DNA of 64,000 nucleotides from CAYPNP01 sp964412195 (GTDB taxonomy: Bacteria > Acidobacteriota > JAAYUB01). The translations under genes and the position numbers were made by a program. Below the pieces are notes generated by a model. That model did no database searches, was not told the DNA's origin, and saw nothing but the letters and a program-made list of their open reading frames with translations. Below are positions 36,440 through 44,252 of the stretch, in pieces; the stretch's first letter is position 1; each line of letters starts with the position of its first letter. The DNA is taken from contig CAYPNP010000007.1 of assembly GCA_964412195.1 (NCBI GenBank), positions 138,072 to 202,071 of the forward strand, given 5' to 3'.

Positions 36440-38029
36440 ATGGACGAAAAGAAGCACGCCACGACGTCCGGCATCGAGATCCAGGACGCCTACCGGCCGG
36501 AGGACCTGAAGGATTTCCGCTACGACCAGAAGCTGGGCCAGCCGGGCAAGTACCCCTACACCCGCGGCATCTACCCCGAGATGTACCGCCAGCGACCCTG
36601 GACGATGCGGCAGTACGCCGGCTTCGCCACCGCCGAGGAGAGCAACCGCCGCTACCGCTACCTGCTGGAGCAGGGGCAAACCGGCCTCTCGGTGGCTTTC
36701 GACCTGCCCACCCAGATCGGTCTCGACTCGGACAACCCGCTGTCGGAAGGCGAGGTGGGCAAGGTGGGGGTGGCTATCGACAGCCTCGAGGACATGGAGG
36801 TCCTTTTCCGCGAGATCCCGCTGGACAAGGTCTCCACCTCCATGACCATCAACGCCACGGCCGCCGTCCTGCTGGCCATGTACATCGTGGTGGGCGAGCG
36901 GCAGGGGGTGAAGCCCGGCCAGCTCTCCGGCACCGTCCAGAACGACCTGCTCAAGGAGTACATCGCCCGCGGCACCTACATCTACCCGCCGGCGCCCTCC
37001 ATGCGGCTGATCACGGACATCTTCGAGTTCTGCGCCCGGCAGGTGCCCAAGTGGAACACCATCTCCATCAGCGGCTACCACATCCGGGAGGCCGGCTCCA
37101 CGGCGGTGCAGGAAGTGGCCTTCACCCTGGCCGACGGCATCGCCTACGTCGAAGCGGCCGTGAAGAAGGGCCTGGACGTGGACGCCTTCGCCCCGCGCCT
37201 GTCTTTCTTCTTCAACGCCCACAACAACCTTCTGGAGGAGGTGGCCAAGTTCCGCGCCGCCCGCCGCTTGTGGGCCCGCATCATGAAGGAGCGCTTCGGC
37301 GCCAAGGGCCCCAAGTCGCTGCTGCTGCGCTTCCACACCCAGACCGCCGGCTGCACCCTGACCGCCCAGCAGCCGCCCGTGAACGTGGTCCGGGTCACCC
37401 TGCAGGCCCTGGCGGCGGTGCTGGGGGGCACTCAGTCGCTGCACACCAACTCGCAGGACGAGGCGCTGGCCCTGCCGACCGAGGCCTCCGCCCGACTGGC
37501 CCTGCGCACCCAGCAGGTCATCGCCTACGAGAGCGGCGTGACCGAGACCGTCGACCCGCTGGGCGGCTCCTACTTCATCGAGGCGTTGACCGACGAGATC
37601 GAGGCCGGGGCGGCGGAGTACATCCGCAAGATCGACGACATGGGCGGCGCGCTGCGGGCCATCGAGGCCGGCTACATCCAGAAGGAGATCCAGGACGCCG
37701 CCTACGCCTACCAGAAATCCGTGGAGACCGGTGAGCAGGTCATCGTCGGCGTCAACCGCTTCCAGATGAAGGCCGAGGAGTCCTTCGACATCCTCCGGAT
37801 CGACCCCAGCATCGAGGCCGACCAGAAGGCGAAGCTGAAGGACCTGCGCGGGCGGCGCGACAACGCCGCCGTGGCCGCGGCCCTGGCCGGGATCGAGCGG
37901 GCCGCCCGGGGCACCGACAACCTCATGCCGCCCATCCTGGACGCCGTGCGGGCCTACGCCACCATCGGCGAGATCTCCGACGCCATGCGGAAGGTGTTCG
38001 GCCTGTACCAGGAAAACGTCCTGCTGTAA
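36440..38029 (+). CDS. Methylmalonyl-CoA mutase catalytic subunit (large subunit only)
   Basis: A 529-residue adenosylcobalamin-dependent acyl-CoA mutase catalytic subunit, interconverting methylmalonyl-CoA and succinyl-CoA. Family landmarks: PWTMRQYAGFATAEESNRRY (near 54-73), GLSVAFDLPTQIGLDSDNP (near 82), SISGYHIREAGST (near 211) and FHTQTAGCTLTAQQPPVN (near 298). The Tyr of RQYAGF is consistent with methylmalonyl rather than isobutyryl specificity. The C-terminal B12-binding domain is missing, so a separate small subunit must supply cobalamin; none is encoded here. A terminator follows. Confidence 0.9.
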   Translation: MDEKKHATTSGIEIQDAYRPEDLKDFRYDQKLGQPGKYPYTRGIYPEMYRQRPWTMRQYAGFATAEESNRRYRYLLEQGQTGLSVAFDLPTQIGLDSDNPLSEGEVGKVGVAIDSLEDMEVLFREIPLDKVSTSMTINATAAVLLAMYIVVGERQGVKPGQLSGTVQNDLLKEYIARGTYIYPPAPSMRLITDIFEFCARQVPKWNTISISGYHIREAGSTAVQEVAFTLADGIAYVEAAVKKGLDVDAFAPRLSFFFNAHNNLLEEVAKFRAARRLWARIMKERFGAKGPKSLLLRFHTQTAGCTLTAQQPPVNVVRVTLQALAAVLGGTQSLHTNSQDEALALPTEASARLALRTQQVIAYESGVTETVDPLGGSYFIEALTDEIEAGAAEYIRKIDDMGGALRAIEAGYIQKEIQDAAYAYQKSVETGEQVIVGVNRFQMKAEESFDILRIDPSIEADQKAKLKDLRGRRDNAAVAAALAGIERAARGTDNLMPPILDAVRAYATIGEISDAMRKVFGLYQENVLL

Positions 38030-38087
38030 ACGCTTTCGGCGACACGACACCCTGCCCCGGCAGGCGCGGGTCTTACACCCCAGAAGC

Positions 38088-38115
38088 AGCCGGCTTTTCG
38101 CCGGCTTTTCTTTTT
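38088..38115 (+). terminator. Rho-independent terminator after methylmalonyl-CoA mutase
   Basis: AGCCGGC / GCCGGCT stem with a TTTTC loop, followed by TTTCTTTTT. Confidence 0.85.
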
Positions 38116-38277
38116 CCTGCCGCCTGGCAGGGATAGGAGCCGGGGCGCCTTCGGGTTGGCCAGATCCTGTCCGGCCGGCGTCGCTCGTCCCCTGGAAAGG
38201 CCGCTTCGTCCCAGGGAGCGCAACATCCCCGCTCACCGTCCCGTAACAGGATCACAATTTACCGGGAGGATCGTGTC

Positions 38278-39477
38278 ATGAAGAAAGACGCACGGAGCGA
38301 ATTTCAAGGCCTGGCGGCGGCGCGGCTGGTGCTGCTGGCCCTCGTGGGGATCGTTGGCTTCGGCCTCTGGCTCTTTGCGGAAGAGCCGGGTGAACCGCTC
38401 AGCATCGGCCGGACGGTGACGATCCACTCCGATGCGCTGGGCGAGGACCGCACCGTCCTGGTGACCACCCCCGCCGGCTACGAGCAGGGCGCCCGCAAGT
38501 ACCCCGTGGTCTACGTGCTGGACGGCGAAACCAACCACCTCCTCAGCGTGGCCGTGACCAACTTCTACTGGCAGAACGGGCTGATGCCTCCCGTCATTGT
38601 GGTCAGCGTCACCAATACCGCCCGCACCCGCGATTTCACCCCCACCGCGGTGGCCGACCGGCAGGGCTCGGGCGGCGGACCGAAGTTCATGGAGTTCCTG
38701 AAGAACGAGCTGCTGCCCTTTGTGGAGAAGAACTACCGGACCGAGCCCTATCGCGTCCTGATCGGACACTCCCTGTGCGGGATGTACGCGGTGTGGACCC
38801 TCCTGAGCGAGCCGGACCTCTTCCAGGCTTTCATCGCCATCAGCCCCTACCTCCAGTACGACAACGACTGCGTCGTGCGCCTGGCCGAGGAGCGGCTGCC
38901 GGGAATGTCCGACCGGCGGCGCTTCCTCTACATCACCCTTGGGAACGAGCCGGAATACAACGCCTCCATCGACCGCCTCCTCGGCCTGATCAGGAAAAAG
39001 GGGCCGAAGAGCCTGGAGGTCCGTTTCAATCCGATGAAAGCCGAAAACCATGGCACCGTCCGGTTGAAAAGCGTTTACGAGGGGATGGCGGCCCTGTACG
39101 CCGGCTGGCGCCTGCCGGACGATCTGACCACGCTGGGCATCCCCGGGATCCGGAAGCACTTCGAAGCCCTCAGCGCCCGCTTCGGCTACACCCTGGGAGT
39201 GCCGGAGCCGGCCGTCAACCAGCTGGGGTACCAGCTCCTCAATCAGAAGAAGTTCAACGAGGCCATCGAGGTCTTCCGTAAAAACATCGAACTCTTCCCC
39301 GAGTCGGCCAACGTCTACGACTCCCTGGGCGAGGCCCTGGAGCAGGCCGGCAAACTCGAGGAAGCCCGTCAGAACTATCTCGAGGCCGTGACCCGGGCCG
39401 AAAAGACCCAGGACCGCAATCTGCCGGTCTTCCGGCAGCACCTGACTGGGATCGAGAGCAAGATCAAGGGGAAGTAA
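38278..39477 (+). CDS. Esterase (PF00756-type) with C-terminal TPR repeats
   Basis: A 399-residue protein with an N-terminal membrane anchor (LVLLALVGIVGFGLWLFA) and an alpha/beta hydrolase of the putative esterase family (RTVLVTTPAGYEQGARKYPV at the start). Nucleophile is Ser in IGHSLCGMYA (near 163-166), the acid/His in EPEYN and AENHGTV (near 258). It is followed by TPR-like repeats (LGYQLLNQKKFNEAIEVFRK, SLGEALEQAGKLEEARQNYL, about 320-390). Related to ferri-siderophore and mycolyl esterases by fold. GGAGG precedes the ATG. Substrate unknown. Confidence 0.85.
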   Translation: MKKDARSEFQGLAAARLVLLALVGIVGFGLWLFAEEPGEPLSIGRTVTIHSDALGEDRTVLVTTPAGYEQGARKYPVVYVLDGETNHLLSVAVTNFYWQNGLMPPVIVVSVTNTARTRDFTPTAVADRQGSGGGPKFMEFLKNELLPFVEKNYRTEPYRVLIGHSLCGMYAVWTLLSEPDLFQAFIAISPYLQYDNDCVVRLAEERLPGMSDRRRFLYITLGNEPEYNASIDRLLGLIRKKGPKSLEVRFNPMKAENHGTVRLKSVYEGMAALYAGWRLPDDLTTLGIPGIRKHFEALSARFGYTLGVPEPAVNQLGYQLLNQKKFNEAIEVFRKNIELFPESANVYDSLGEALEQAGKLEEARQNYLEAVTRAEKTQDRNLPVFRQHLTGIESKIKGK

Positions 39478-39490
39478 GGGGAAACCGAAC

Positions 39491-39672
39491 GAACTTCGAA
39501 CATTGAACATCGAACATCCAACATCGAAGTAAAACCCGCAAACGCAGGATTATGGCGGATGATCAAGAGTGCCTGCGTGTGCGCATCGGCAACCCTTTGC
39601 TCCTTGAGAAAACTGGGGGAGCTGCGGTTTGAATCTAACGTTCGATGTTCAATGTTCGATGTTCGACGTTCG
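39491..39672. repeat. AACATCGAA-family inverted element (copy 1)
   Basis: Left arm 39491-39530 (GAACATTGAACATCGAACA units) and right arm 39637-39672 (its near reverse complement, GTTCGATGTTCAATGTTC units) around a ~106-bp centre with no reading frame. Left arm is 39/40 identical to the left arm at 47591-47630. Confidence 0.85.
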
Positions 39673-39697
39673 GGTTGAAAGACTGAAGGAGGGCCCT

Positions 39698-40684
39698 CTA
39701 ACTCAACCCATGGGAGGTGTCTTCGTCCGCTCCGGCCGGGGTGACCAGCACGAAGGGATTCTTCTCGTCGCCGGTATAGAGCACGGTCCGGTTGCGCCCG
39801 TTCTGCTTGGCCTTGTACATGGCCTCGTCGCTGCGGGTGATGATGTCCTCAGGGGTTTTTAGCTCCGGCGTCTTTTCGGCGATGCCGATGCTCACCGTCA
39901 CCTGGATCGGCCGCCCGTCCTTGCTCTGAAACGAATGGGACTCCACCAGCTTCCGCAGCTTCTCGGCCACGTAGATCGCCTGCATGGCAGTTGTGTCGTG
40001 GAGCAGGATGATGAACTCCTCACCCCCATAGCGGCAGGCGATGTCCGTGGCCCTGAGGTTGGACAGCAGCAGGCGCCCGAATTCCGACAGGACCTCGCTG
40101 CCGGTGAGGTGGTCGAACGTGTCGTTGACCAGCTTGAAGTGGTCCAGATCGATGAAGAGGAGGGTGACGGGCGGCAACCCGTGGCGGGCCTTGAACAGGA
40201 CCGCCAACCGGCTCATGAGGAATTTGCGGTTGTACAGGCTCGTCAGGTCGTCGAAAGTGATCAGCTGGTAGACCCGCTCGTGGAACTCGCTCTCGTCGGT
40301 GCCCGTGATCTCGTACTTCATCACCGTGTTGCCGATGCGGACCTTGTCGCCGTTGGCCAGGCGGCGCTTTTGGATCCGGTCGCCGTTGACGAAGGTGCCG
40401 TTGGCGCTCTGCAGGTCGATCACGATGACCTGGCTTCCTGCCGTCTCCAGCAGGCAGTGCTTGCGACTGACCGTCTTGTCGTTGAGGCGGATGCTCGCGG
40501 CGGTGCCACGCCCGATGGACATGGCCTGCTCGGAAAGCTTGAAGATGCGGCCGCTGTCATCGCCGTCCAGCACGACCAGCGAGGGCACCTTCTCGGTCAG
40601 GCGCAGCTTCGCGTCCAGTTCCTCGGAACGGATGATTTGCGTGGTTTCGTCCAGCGGACCGGTGGAATCCTTCGGCTTGGTCAT
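39698..40684 (-). CDS. FHA-domain diguanylate cyclase
   Basis: A 328-residue cytoplasmic signalling protein. A FHA phosphothreonine-binding domain (about 55-115; MSIGRGTAASIRLNDKTVSR, then SANGTFVNG) is joined to a GGDEF domain (about 140-305). The active-site motif is YGGEEF, catalytically competent, and RATD five residues before it matches a c-di-GMP inhibitory I-site (RxxD). It therefore should make c-di-GMP with product inhibition, controlled by binding a phosphorylated partner through FHA. No transmembrane segment. Divergently transcribed from the Tes/Mss-like gene. Confidence 0.92.
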   Translation of the reverse strand: MTKPKDSTGPLDETTQIIRSEELDAKLRLTEKVPSLVVLDGDDSGRIFKLSEQAMSIGRGTAASIRLNDKTVSRKHCLLETAGSQVIVIDLQSANGTFVNGDRIQKRRLANGDKVRIGNTVMKYEITGTDESEFHERVYQLITFDDLTSLYNRKFLMSRLAVLFKARHGLPPVTLLFIDLDHFKLVNDTFDHLTGSEVLSEFGRLLLSNLRATDIACRYGGEEFIILLHDTTAMQAIYVAEKLRKLVESHSFQSKDGRPIQVTVSIGIAEKTPELKTPEDIITRSDEAMYKAKQNGRNRTVLYTGDEKNPFVLVTPAGADEDTSHGLS

Positions 40685-40713
40685 CTCATGGCAGCTTTGT
40701 CAAAATTGGGGGC

Positions 40714-40742
40714 ATTATAGCGGAAGTCGCCGCCGGGCAAAA
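40714..40742 (-). promoter_or_regulatory. Promoter for FHA-GGDEF gene
   Basis: Perfect -10 TATAAT (40714-40719) with a weak -35 TTTTGC 17 bp upstream on the minus strand; 30 bp before the start codon at 40684. Confidence 0.5.
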
Positions 40743-40906
40743 GGGAATTTGTCGGCCTCCCGGAGGCGGGGGAAAACCGCCCGCGACGCGCCTCCGATCT
40801 CCGGCGCGCCGATCCTGCCGGCCGGACAGCCCCCGCAGGAACGTCGCCTGCGGGAACAGTTGAAAAAGAAAATTGCAACTGTACCATCATTGGGAACAGT
40901 TTTCCT

Positions 40907-40935
40907 TTGACTCGCCCCCTCCGGGTGATTACAAT
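40907..40935 (+). promoter_or_regulatory. Near-consensus promoter for the Tes/Mss-like gene
   Basis: TTGACT, 17-bp spacer, TACAAT; each box matches consensus at 5/6 positions. It lies 6 bp after the second GGGAACAGTT repeat, 68 bp before the ATG at 41003. Confidence 0.75.
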
Positions 40936-41002
40936 CCCCCCCTTGCGGGCGCCGTAGCCCGCAGCAACTTATTCGATCAATGATACGCAAGGAGAAGATA
41001 TC

Positions 41003-42619
41003 ATGGCCAAATCCGTCGCGGTGACTGAAAACCGGAAGAAAGGGGAAGCCGGAACGACCCTGCTGGGTTCCCCCATCGATCCGCTGCCCCTGGAACTCCC
41101 CTACGAGACCACGTCGCTTTGCCCCGAGTGCAGCCAGAAGATCAATGCCCGGCTATACGAGGAAGACGGCAAGGTGTTCATGGAGAAAACCTGCCCCGAG
41201 CACGGTGATTGCAAAGACCTGATTTTCTCCGACGCGGCGATGTACAAGCGCGCCCTCGAGTGGCACTACGACATCGGCCGTGGCATCTCCAACCCGGCCC
41301 GGACGGACGCGACCCAGTGCCCCGACGACTGCGGCATGTGCAACCTGCACGTCAGCCACACGGTGCTGGCCAACCTCGACCTGACCAACCGCTGCAACCT
41401 GTCCTGCCCGGTCTGCTTCGCCAACGCCAACGTTCAGGATTACATCTATGAGCCCTCCTTTGAGCAGGTCAAGGCGATGCTCCAGACCCTGCGGGACGAG
41501 CGGCCGGTCCACGGCCGGGTGGTCCAGTTCGCCGGCGGCGAGCCGACCCTCCACCCCGACTGGTTCCGCATCCTGACCCTGGCCAACGAGATGGAGTTCG
41601 CCCACGTCCAGTGCGCCACCAACGGCATCAAGTTCGCCGATCTGGATTTCGCCCTGAAGTCCAAGGAGGCCGGCCTGCACACCCTCTACCTCCAGTTCGA
41701 CGGGACCGACCCGGCCCTCTACAAGCAGATCCGCGGCTCCGAGAAACTGCTGGAGATCAAGTACAAGGCCGTCGAGAACGTCCGCAAGGCCGGCATGAAG
41801 ATCGTCTACGTGCCCACCATCGTCGGCGGCGTGAACGACGACCAGGTGGACAAGATCGTCCAGTTCGCCCTGGACAACATCGACGTCAGCTCCGGCATCA
41901 GCTTCCAGCCGGTGGCCCTGACCGGCCGGATCGACGACTCCGAGCGCGCCAAGCTGCGCTTCACCCTGTCCGACCTGGCCCACCGGGTCAACGCCATGGG
42001 CCACTCCGACGAGTACGACTGGTTCCCGCTTTCCTGCACCTCGCCCATCTCCCAGCTGGTGTCGGCCATGCGCGGCGACCCGACCTGCCACATCACCTGC
42101 CACCCCGCCTGCGGCATCGGCACCTACTTCTTCGTCGACCAGAACAAGAAGCCCACGCCCATCACCAAGTTCGTCAACATCAAGGGGCTGCTGGACGACA
42201 TGCAGAAGCAGGCCGCCGGCATGCAGGGCTCCTTCTTCAAGGGCATGCACAAGATCCTGACCGGCGCCACCACCCTGAGCAGCCTGAAGAAGCACTTCAA
42301 GGCCGACAAGGCGCCCGAGGGCCTCTCCTTCACCCGCTTCCTGCAGACCCTCGAGGGCATGCTGGACAAGAAGGCCGGCCGCGGCGAGATGGACGGCACT
42401 TACACTTACAAAACCCTGCTGGTGGCCGGCATGCACTTCATGGACGCCTACAACTACGACGTGGAGCGGGTGAAGCGGTGCGTCATCCACTACACCGCCC
42501 CCGACGGCCGGCTCTACCCGTTCTGCGCCTACAACTCCGGGCTCGTGTTCCGGGACAAGATCGAGAAACAGTTCTCCGTCCCGAAGAGCGAGTTCTTCAA
42601 GCAGAAGCAGTGCCAGTAG
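41003..42619 (+). CDS. Tetraether-synthase-like radical SAM enzyme (Tes/Mss homologue)
   Basis: A 538-residue radical SAM protein whose layout fits Tes (archaeal MJ0619, which joins lipid tails to make membrane-spanning tetraethers) and its bacterial homologues proposed to make membrane-spanning diabolic-acid lipids (Mss). N-terminal Cys/rubredoxin-like segment: Cys40, 43, 64, 70 (CPEC ... CPEHG). Auxiliary-cluster candidate: Cys106, 110, 113 (CPDDCGMC). Radical SAM C-x3-C-x2-C: Cys131, 135, 138 (CNLSCPVC), then GGEPT at ~175. Further Cys345, 362, 366, 370 could hold a third cluster. It probably couples fatty acyl tails; assignment is by motif memory, not alignment. It has its own promoter and a downstream terminator, so is monocistronic. 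Confidence 0.8.
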   Translation: MAKSVAVTENRKKGEAGTTLLGSPIDPLPLELPYETTSLCPECSQKINARLYEEDGKVFMEKTCPEHGDCKDLIFSDAAMYKRALEWHYDIGRGISNPARTDATQCPDDCGMCNLHVSHTVLANLDLTNRCNLSCPVCFANANVQDYIYEPSFEQVKAMLQTLRDERPVHGRVVQFAGGEPTLHPDWFRILTLANEMEFAHVQCATNGIKFADLDFALKSKEAGLHTLYLQFDGTDPALYKQIRGSEKLLEIKYKAVENVRKAGMKIVYVPTIVGGVNDDQVDKIVQFALDNIDVSSGISFQPVALTGRIDDSERAKLRFTLSDLAHRVNAMGHSDEYDWFPLSCTSPISQLVSAMRGDPTCHITCHPACGIGTYFFVDQNKKPTPITKFVNIKGLLDDMQKQAAGMQGSFFKGMHKILTGATTLSSLKKHFKADKAPEGLSFTRFLQTLEGMLDKKAGRGEMDGTYTYKTLLVAGMHFMDAYNYDVERVKRCVIHYTAPDGRLYPFCAYNSGLVFRDKIEKQFSVPKSEFFKQKQCQ

Positions 42620-42666
42620 GATTGACTCCGCCGGACCGCTGGCAAAACCGGAATTCCCCGTAAACC

Positions 42667-42698
42667 AACCGGATCCCCCGCGGGATCCGGTTTTTCTT
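42667..42698 (+). terminator. Rho-independent terminator after the Tes/Mss-like gene
   Basis: AACCGGATCCC / GGGATCCGGTT (11-bp perfect stem, 4-nt loop), then TTTCTTT. Confidence 0.9.
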
Positions 42699-42802
42699 TC
42701 CGGTGCACCGGTGCCGGCGCGCCCATCCCTCCGCCGGCAGGCCCCCACTCTCCGACGTTGGGAAAACCGGCGCCCGGGCTTCCCGTGAGTCCCGAATAGC
42801 CG

Positions 42803-42831
42803 TTGACATCGGGTTTCCCATCTTCTACCAT
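42803..42831 (+). promoter_or_regulatory. Promoter for DUF3300-DUF2950 operon
   Basis: Perfect -35 TTGACA, 17-bp spacer, -10 TACCAT. Confidence 0.65.
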
Positions 42832-42942
42832 TCGCTCTATCAGGGAAAGCAAACACCATCGAGCATTCCCTCTTTCCTTGAGTTCTGCTGATTCTTCCCT
42901 GGCTGTATCCACAAACTCCGCAGGAAAGGAGTCGACACCCCC

Positions 42943-44247
42943 ATGCGATCCCCAACCAATGTTTCAGAGAGTCCCGGAGGGATCCGGCGCGCCGCGTTGA
43001 CGGCGGCCTGCGCGCTCCTGATCCTGGCCGGCGGCGGCTCAGTCTGCGCCCAGGGGAGCGACGCCTCGGTCGCGACCGCGGTCGAAGCCTCGAAAATCCC
43101 CTCCGACCAGCTGGACTCGCTGGTGGCTCCCATCGCCCTGTACCCGGACGAGATCTTGGCCCAGGTGCTGGTGGCTTCCACCTACCCGCTGGAAATCGTG
43201 CAGCTCCAGCAATGGCTGGAAAAAAACCCAACACTGAAGGACAAGGCGCTCACCGACGCCGTCATGAAGCAGCCGTGGGATGCGAGCATTCAGGCCATGG
43301 CGGCGCTGCCGGACACGGTCAAGCTGCTGGCGGACGACATCCAGTGGACCACCGACCTCGGCAACGCGTTCCTGGCCCAGCAGGCGGACGTCATGGACGC
43401 CGTCCAACGCATGCGCAAGAAGGCCCAGGACAAGGGTGCGCTGAAAACCAATGAACAGATGAAGGTGGAAAACAAGGTCGTCGAAGAGAAGACGGTGATT
43501 GTGGTGCAGTCGGCCAGCCCGGAAGTGGTGTACGTGCCTTCCTACAATCCGGTCGTCGTATACGGGCCGCCGGTGTACCCCTACCCGCCGATCTATTACC
43601 CGCCCCCTCCGCCATACGGCTACGCCGCCACCGCCGCAATATCGTTCGGCATCGGCGTCGCGGTCGGGGCGTGCTGGGGCCATTACGGCTGGGGTTGCGG
43701 CTGGGGCGGCAACGACATCGACATTAACATCAACAACAACTTCAACCGCAACACCAACATCAACAACATCAGCGGCAACCGCGTCGGCAACACCACCGGC
43801 AGCGGCAACAAGTGGCAGCATAATCCAGAACACCGGGGAGGCGCGCCTTACTCGAACAAGGCGACAGCCAACAAGTACGGCGGCACGGCGCGCGGGGATT
43901 CCCTCTCCAGCCGCCAGGCCAGCGCCCGGCAGCAGGTCAGCCGTCAGGGCGGCAACATGCCCAGCGCCAGCAACCGGGCGGGGGGCGGCGCCGGGGGCCG
44001 CGACTTTTCGTCCGGCAGCCGCGGCGGCAGCCCCAGCGTGAGCAACCGCTCCAGCGGCAGCCGGGACAGCATCGGCGGCCGCGACGTGTCCCGCAGCAGC
44101 GGTTCCCGGGGTTCCAGCGGTTTCGGGTCTTCCAGCGGTTATAGCGGCAGCAAAGCCCGCTCCAGCAGCTCCCGCGGCGCCGCCAGCATGAGTTCGCGCG
44201 GGAGCGGCGGCATGCGCGGTGGCGGCGGCGGCAGGGGGCGGAGGTGA
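42943..44247 (+). CDS. Exported DUF3300 protein
   Basis: A 434-residue protein with a signal peptide, then a DUF3300 domain (about 45-215): LDSLVAPIALYPDEILAQVL, ASTYPLEIVQLQQWLEKNP, ALPDTVKLLADDIQWTTDLG, PEVVYVPSYNPVVVYG. A Tyr/Pro-rich stretch and one hydrophobic Gly-rich segment (ATAAISFGIGVAVGACWGHY) follow; the last 170 residues are low-complexity Ser/Gly/Arg/Asn. DUF3300 is of unknown function and commonly precedes DUF2950, as here. The C-terminal disorder suggests a surface or cell-wall-interacting tail. Start supported by AAAGGAG. Confidence 0.9.
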   Translation: MRSPTNVSESPGGIRRAALTAACALLILAGGGSVCAQGSDASVATAVEASKIPSDQLDSLVAPIALYPDEILAQVLVASTYPLEIVQLQQWLEKNPTLKDKALTDAVMKQPWDASIQAMAALPDTVKLLADDIQWTTDLGNAFLAQQADVMDAVQRMRKKAQDKGALKTNEQMKVENKVVEEKTVIVVQSASPEVVYVPSYNPVVVYGPPVYPYPPIYYPPPPPYGYAATAAISFGIGVAVGACWGHYGWGCGWGGNDIDININNNFNRNTNINNISGNRVGNTTGSGNKWQHNPEHRGGAPYSNKATANKYGGTARGDSLSSRQASARQQVSRQGGNMPSASNRAGGGAGGRDFSSGSRGGSPSVSNRSSGSRDSIGGRDVSRSSGSRGSSGFGSSSGYSGSKARSSSSRGAASMSSRGSGGMRGGGGGRGRR

Positions 44248-44252
44248 TCATC

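Larger units (their letters stand above)
40685..41002. other. 318-bp divergent intergenic region with repeats and two promoters
   Basis: Holds no gene. It contains the minus-strand promoter of the GGDEF gene, a hairpin with 8-bp arms CCCGCAGG / CCTGCGGG (40832-40854), two GGGAACAGTT direct repeats exactly 40 bp apart (40852-40861 and 40892-40901), an inverted half-site AACTGT between them (40877-40882), and the plus-strand promoter of the radical SAM gene. Confidence 0.7.
42620..42942. other. 323-bp intergenic region with terminator and promoter
   Basis: No gene is visible. It holds the terminator of the Tes/Mss-like gene (42667-42698) and a promoter for the DUF3300 gene (42803-42831), leaving an untranslated leader of about 105 nt before ATG 42943. 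Confidence 0.7.

Noticed and set aside
39491..39672. Insertion sequence or transposon
   Set aside because: Inverted arms exist but there is no transposase frame and no target-site duplication could be seen.
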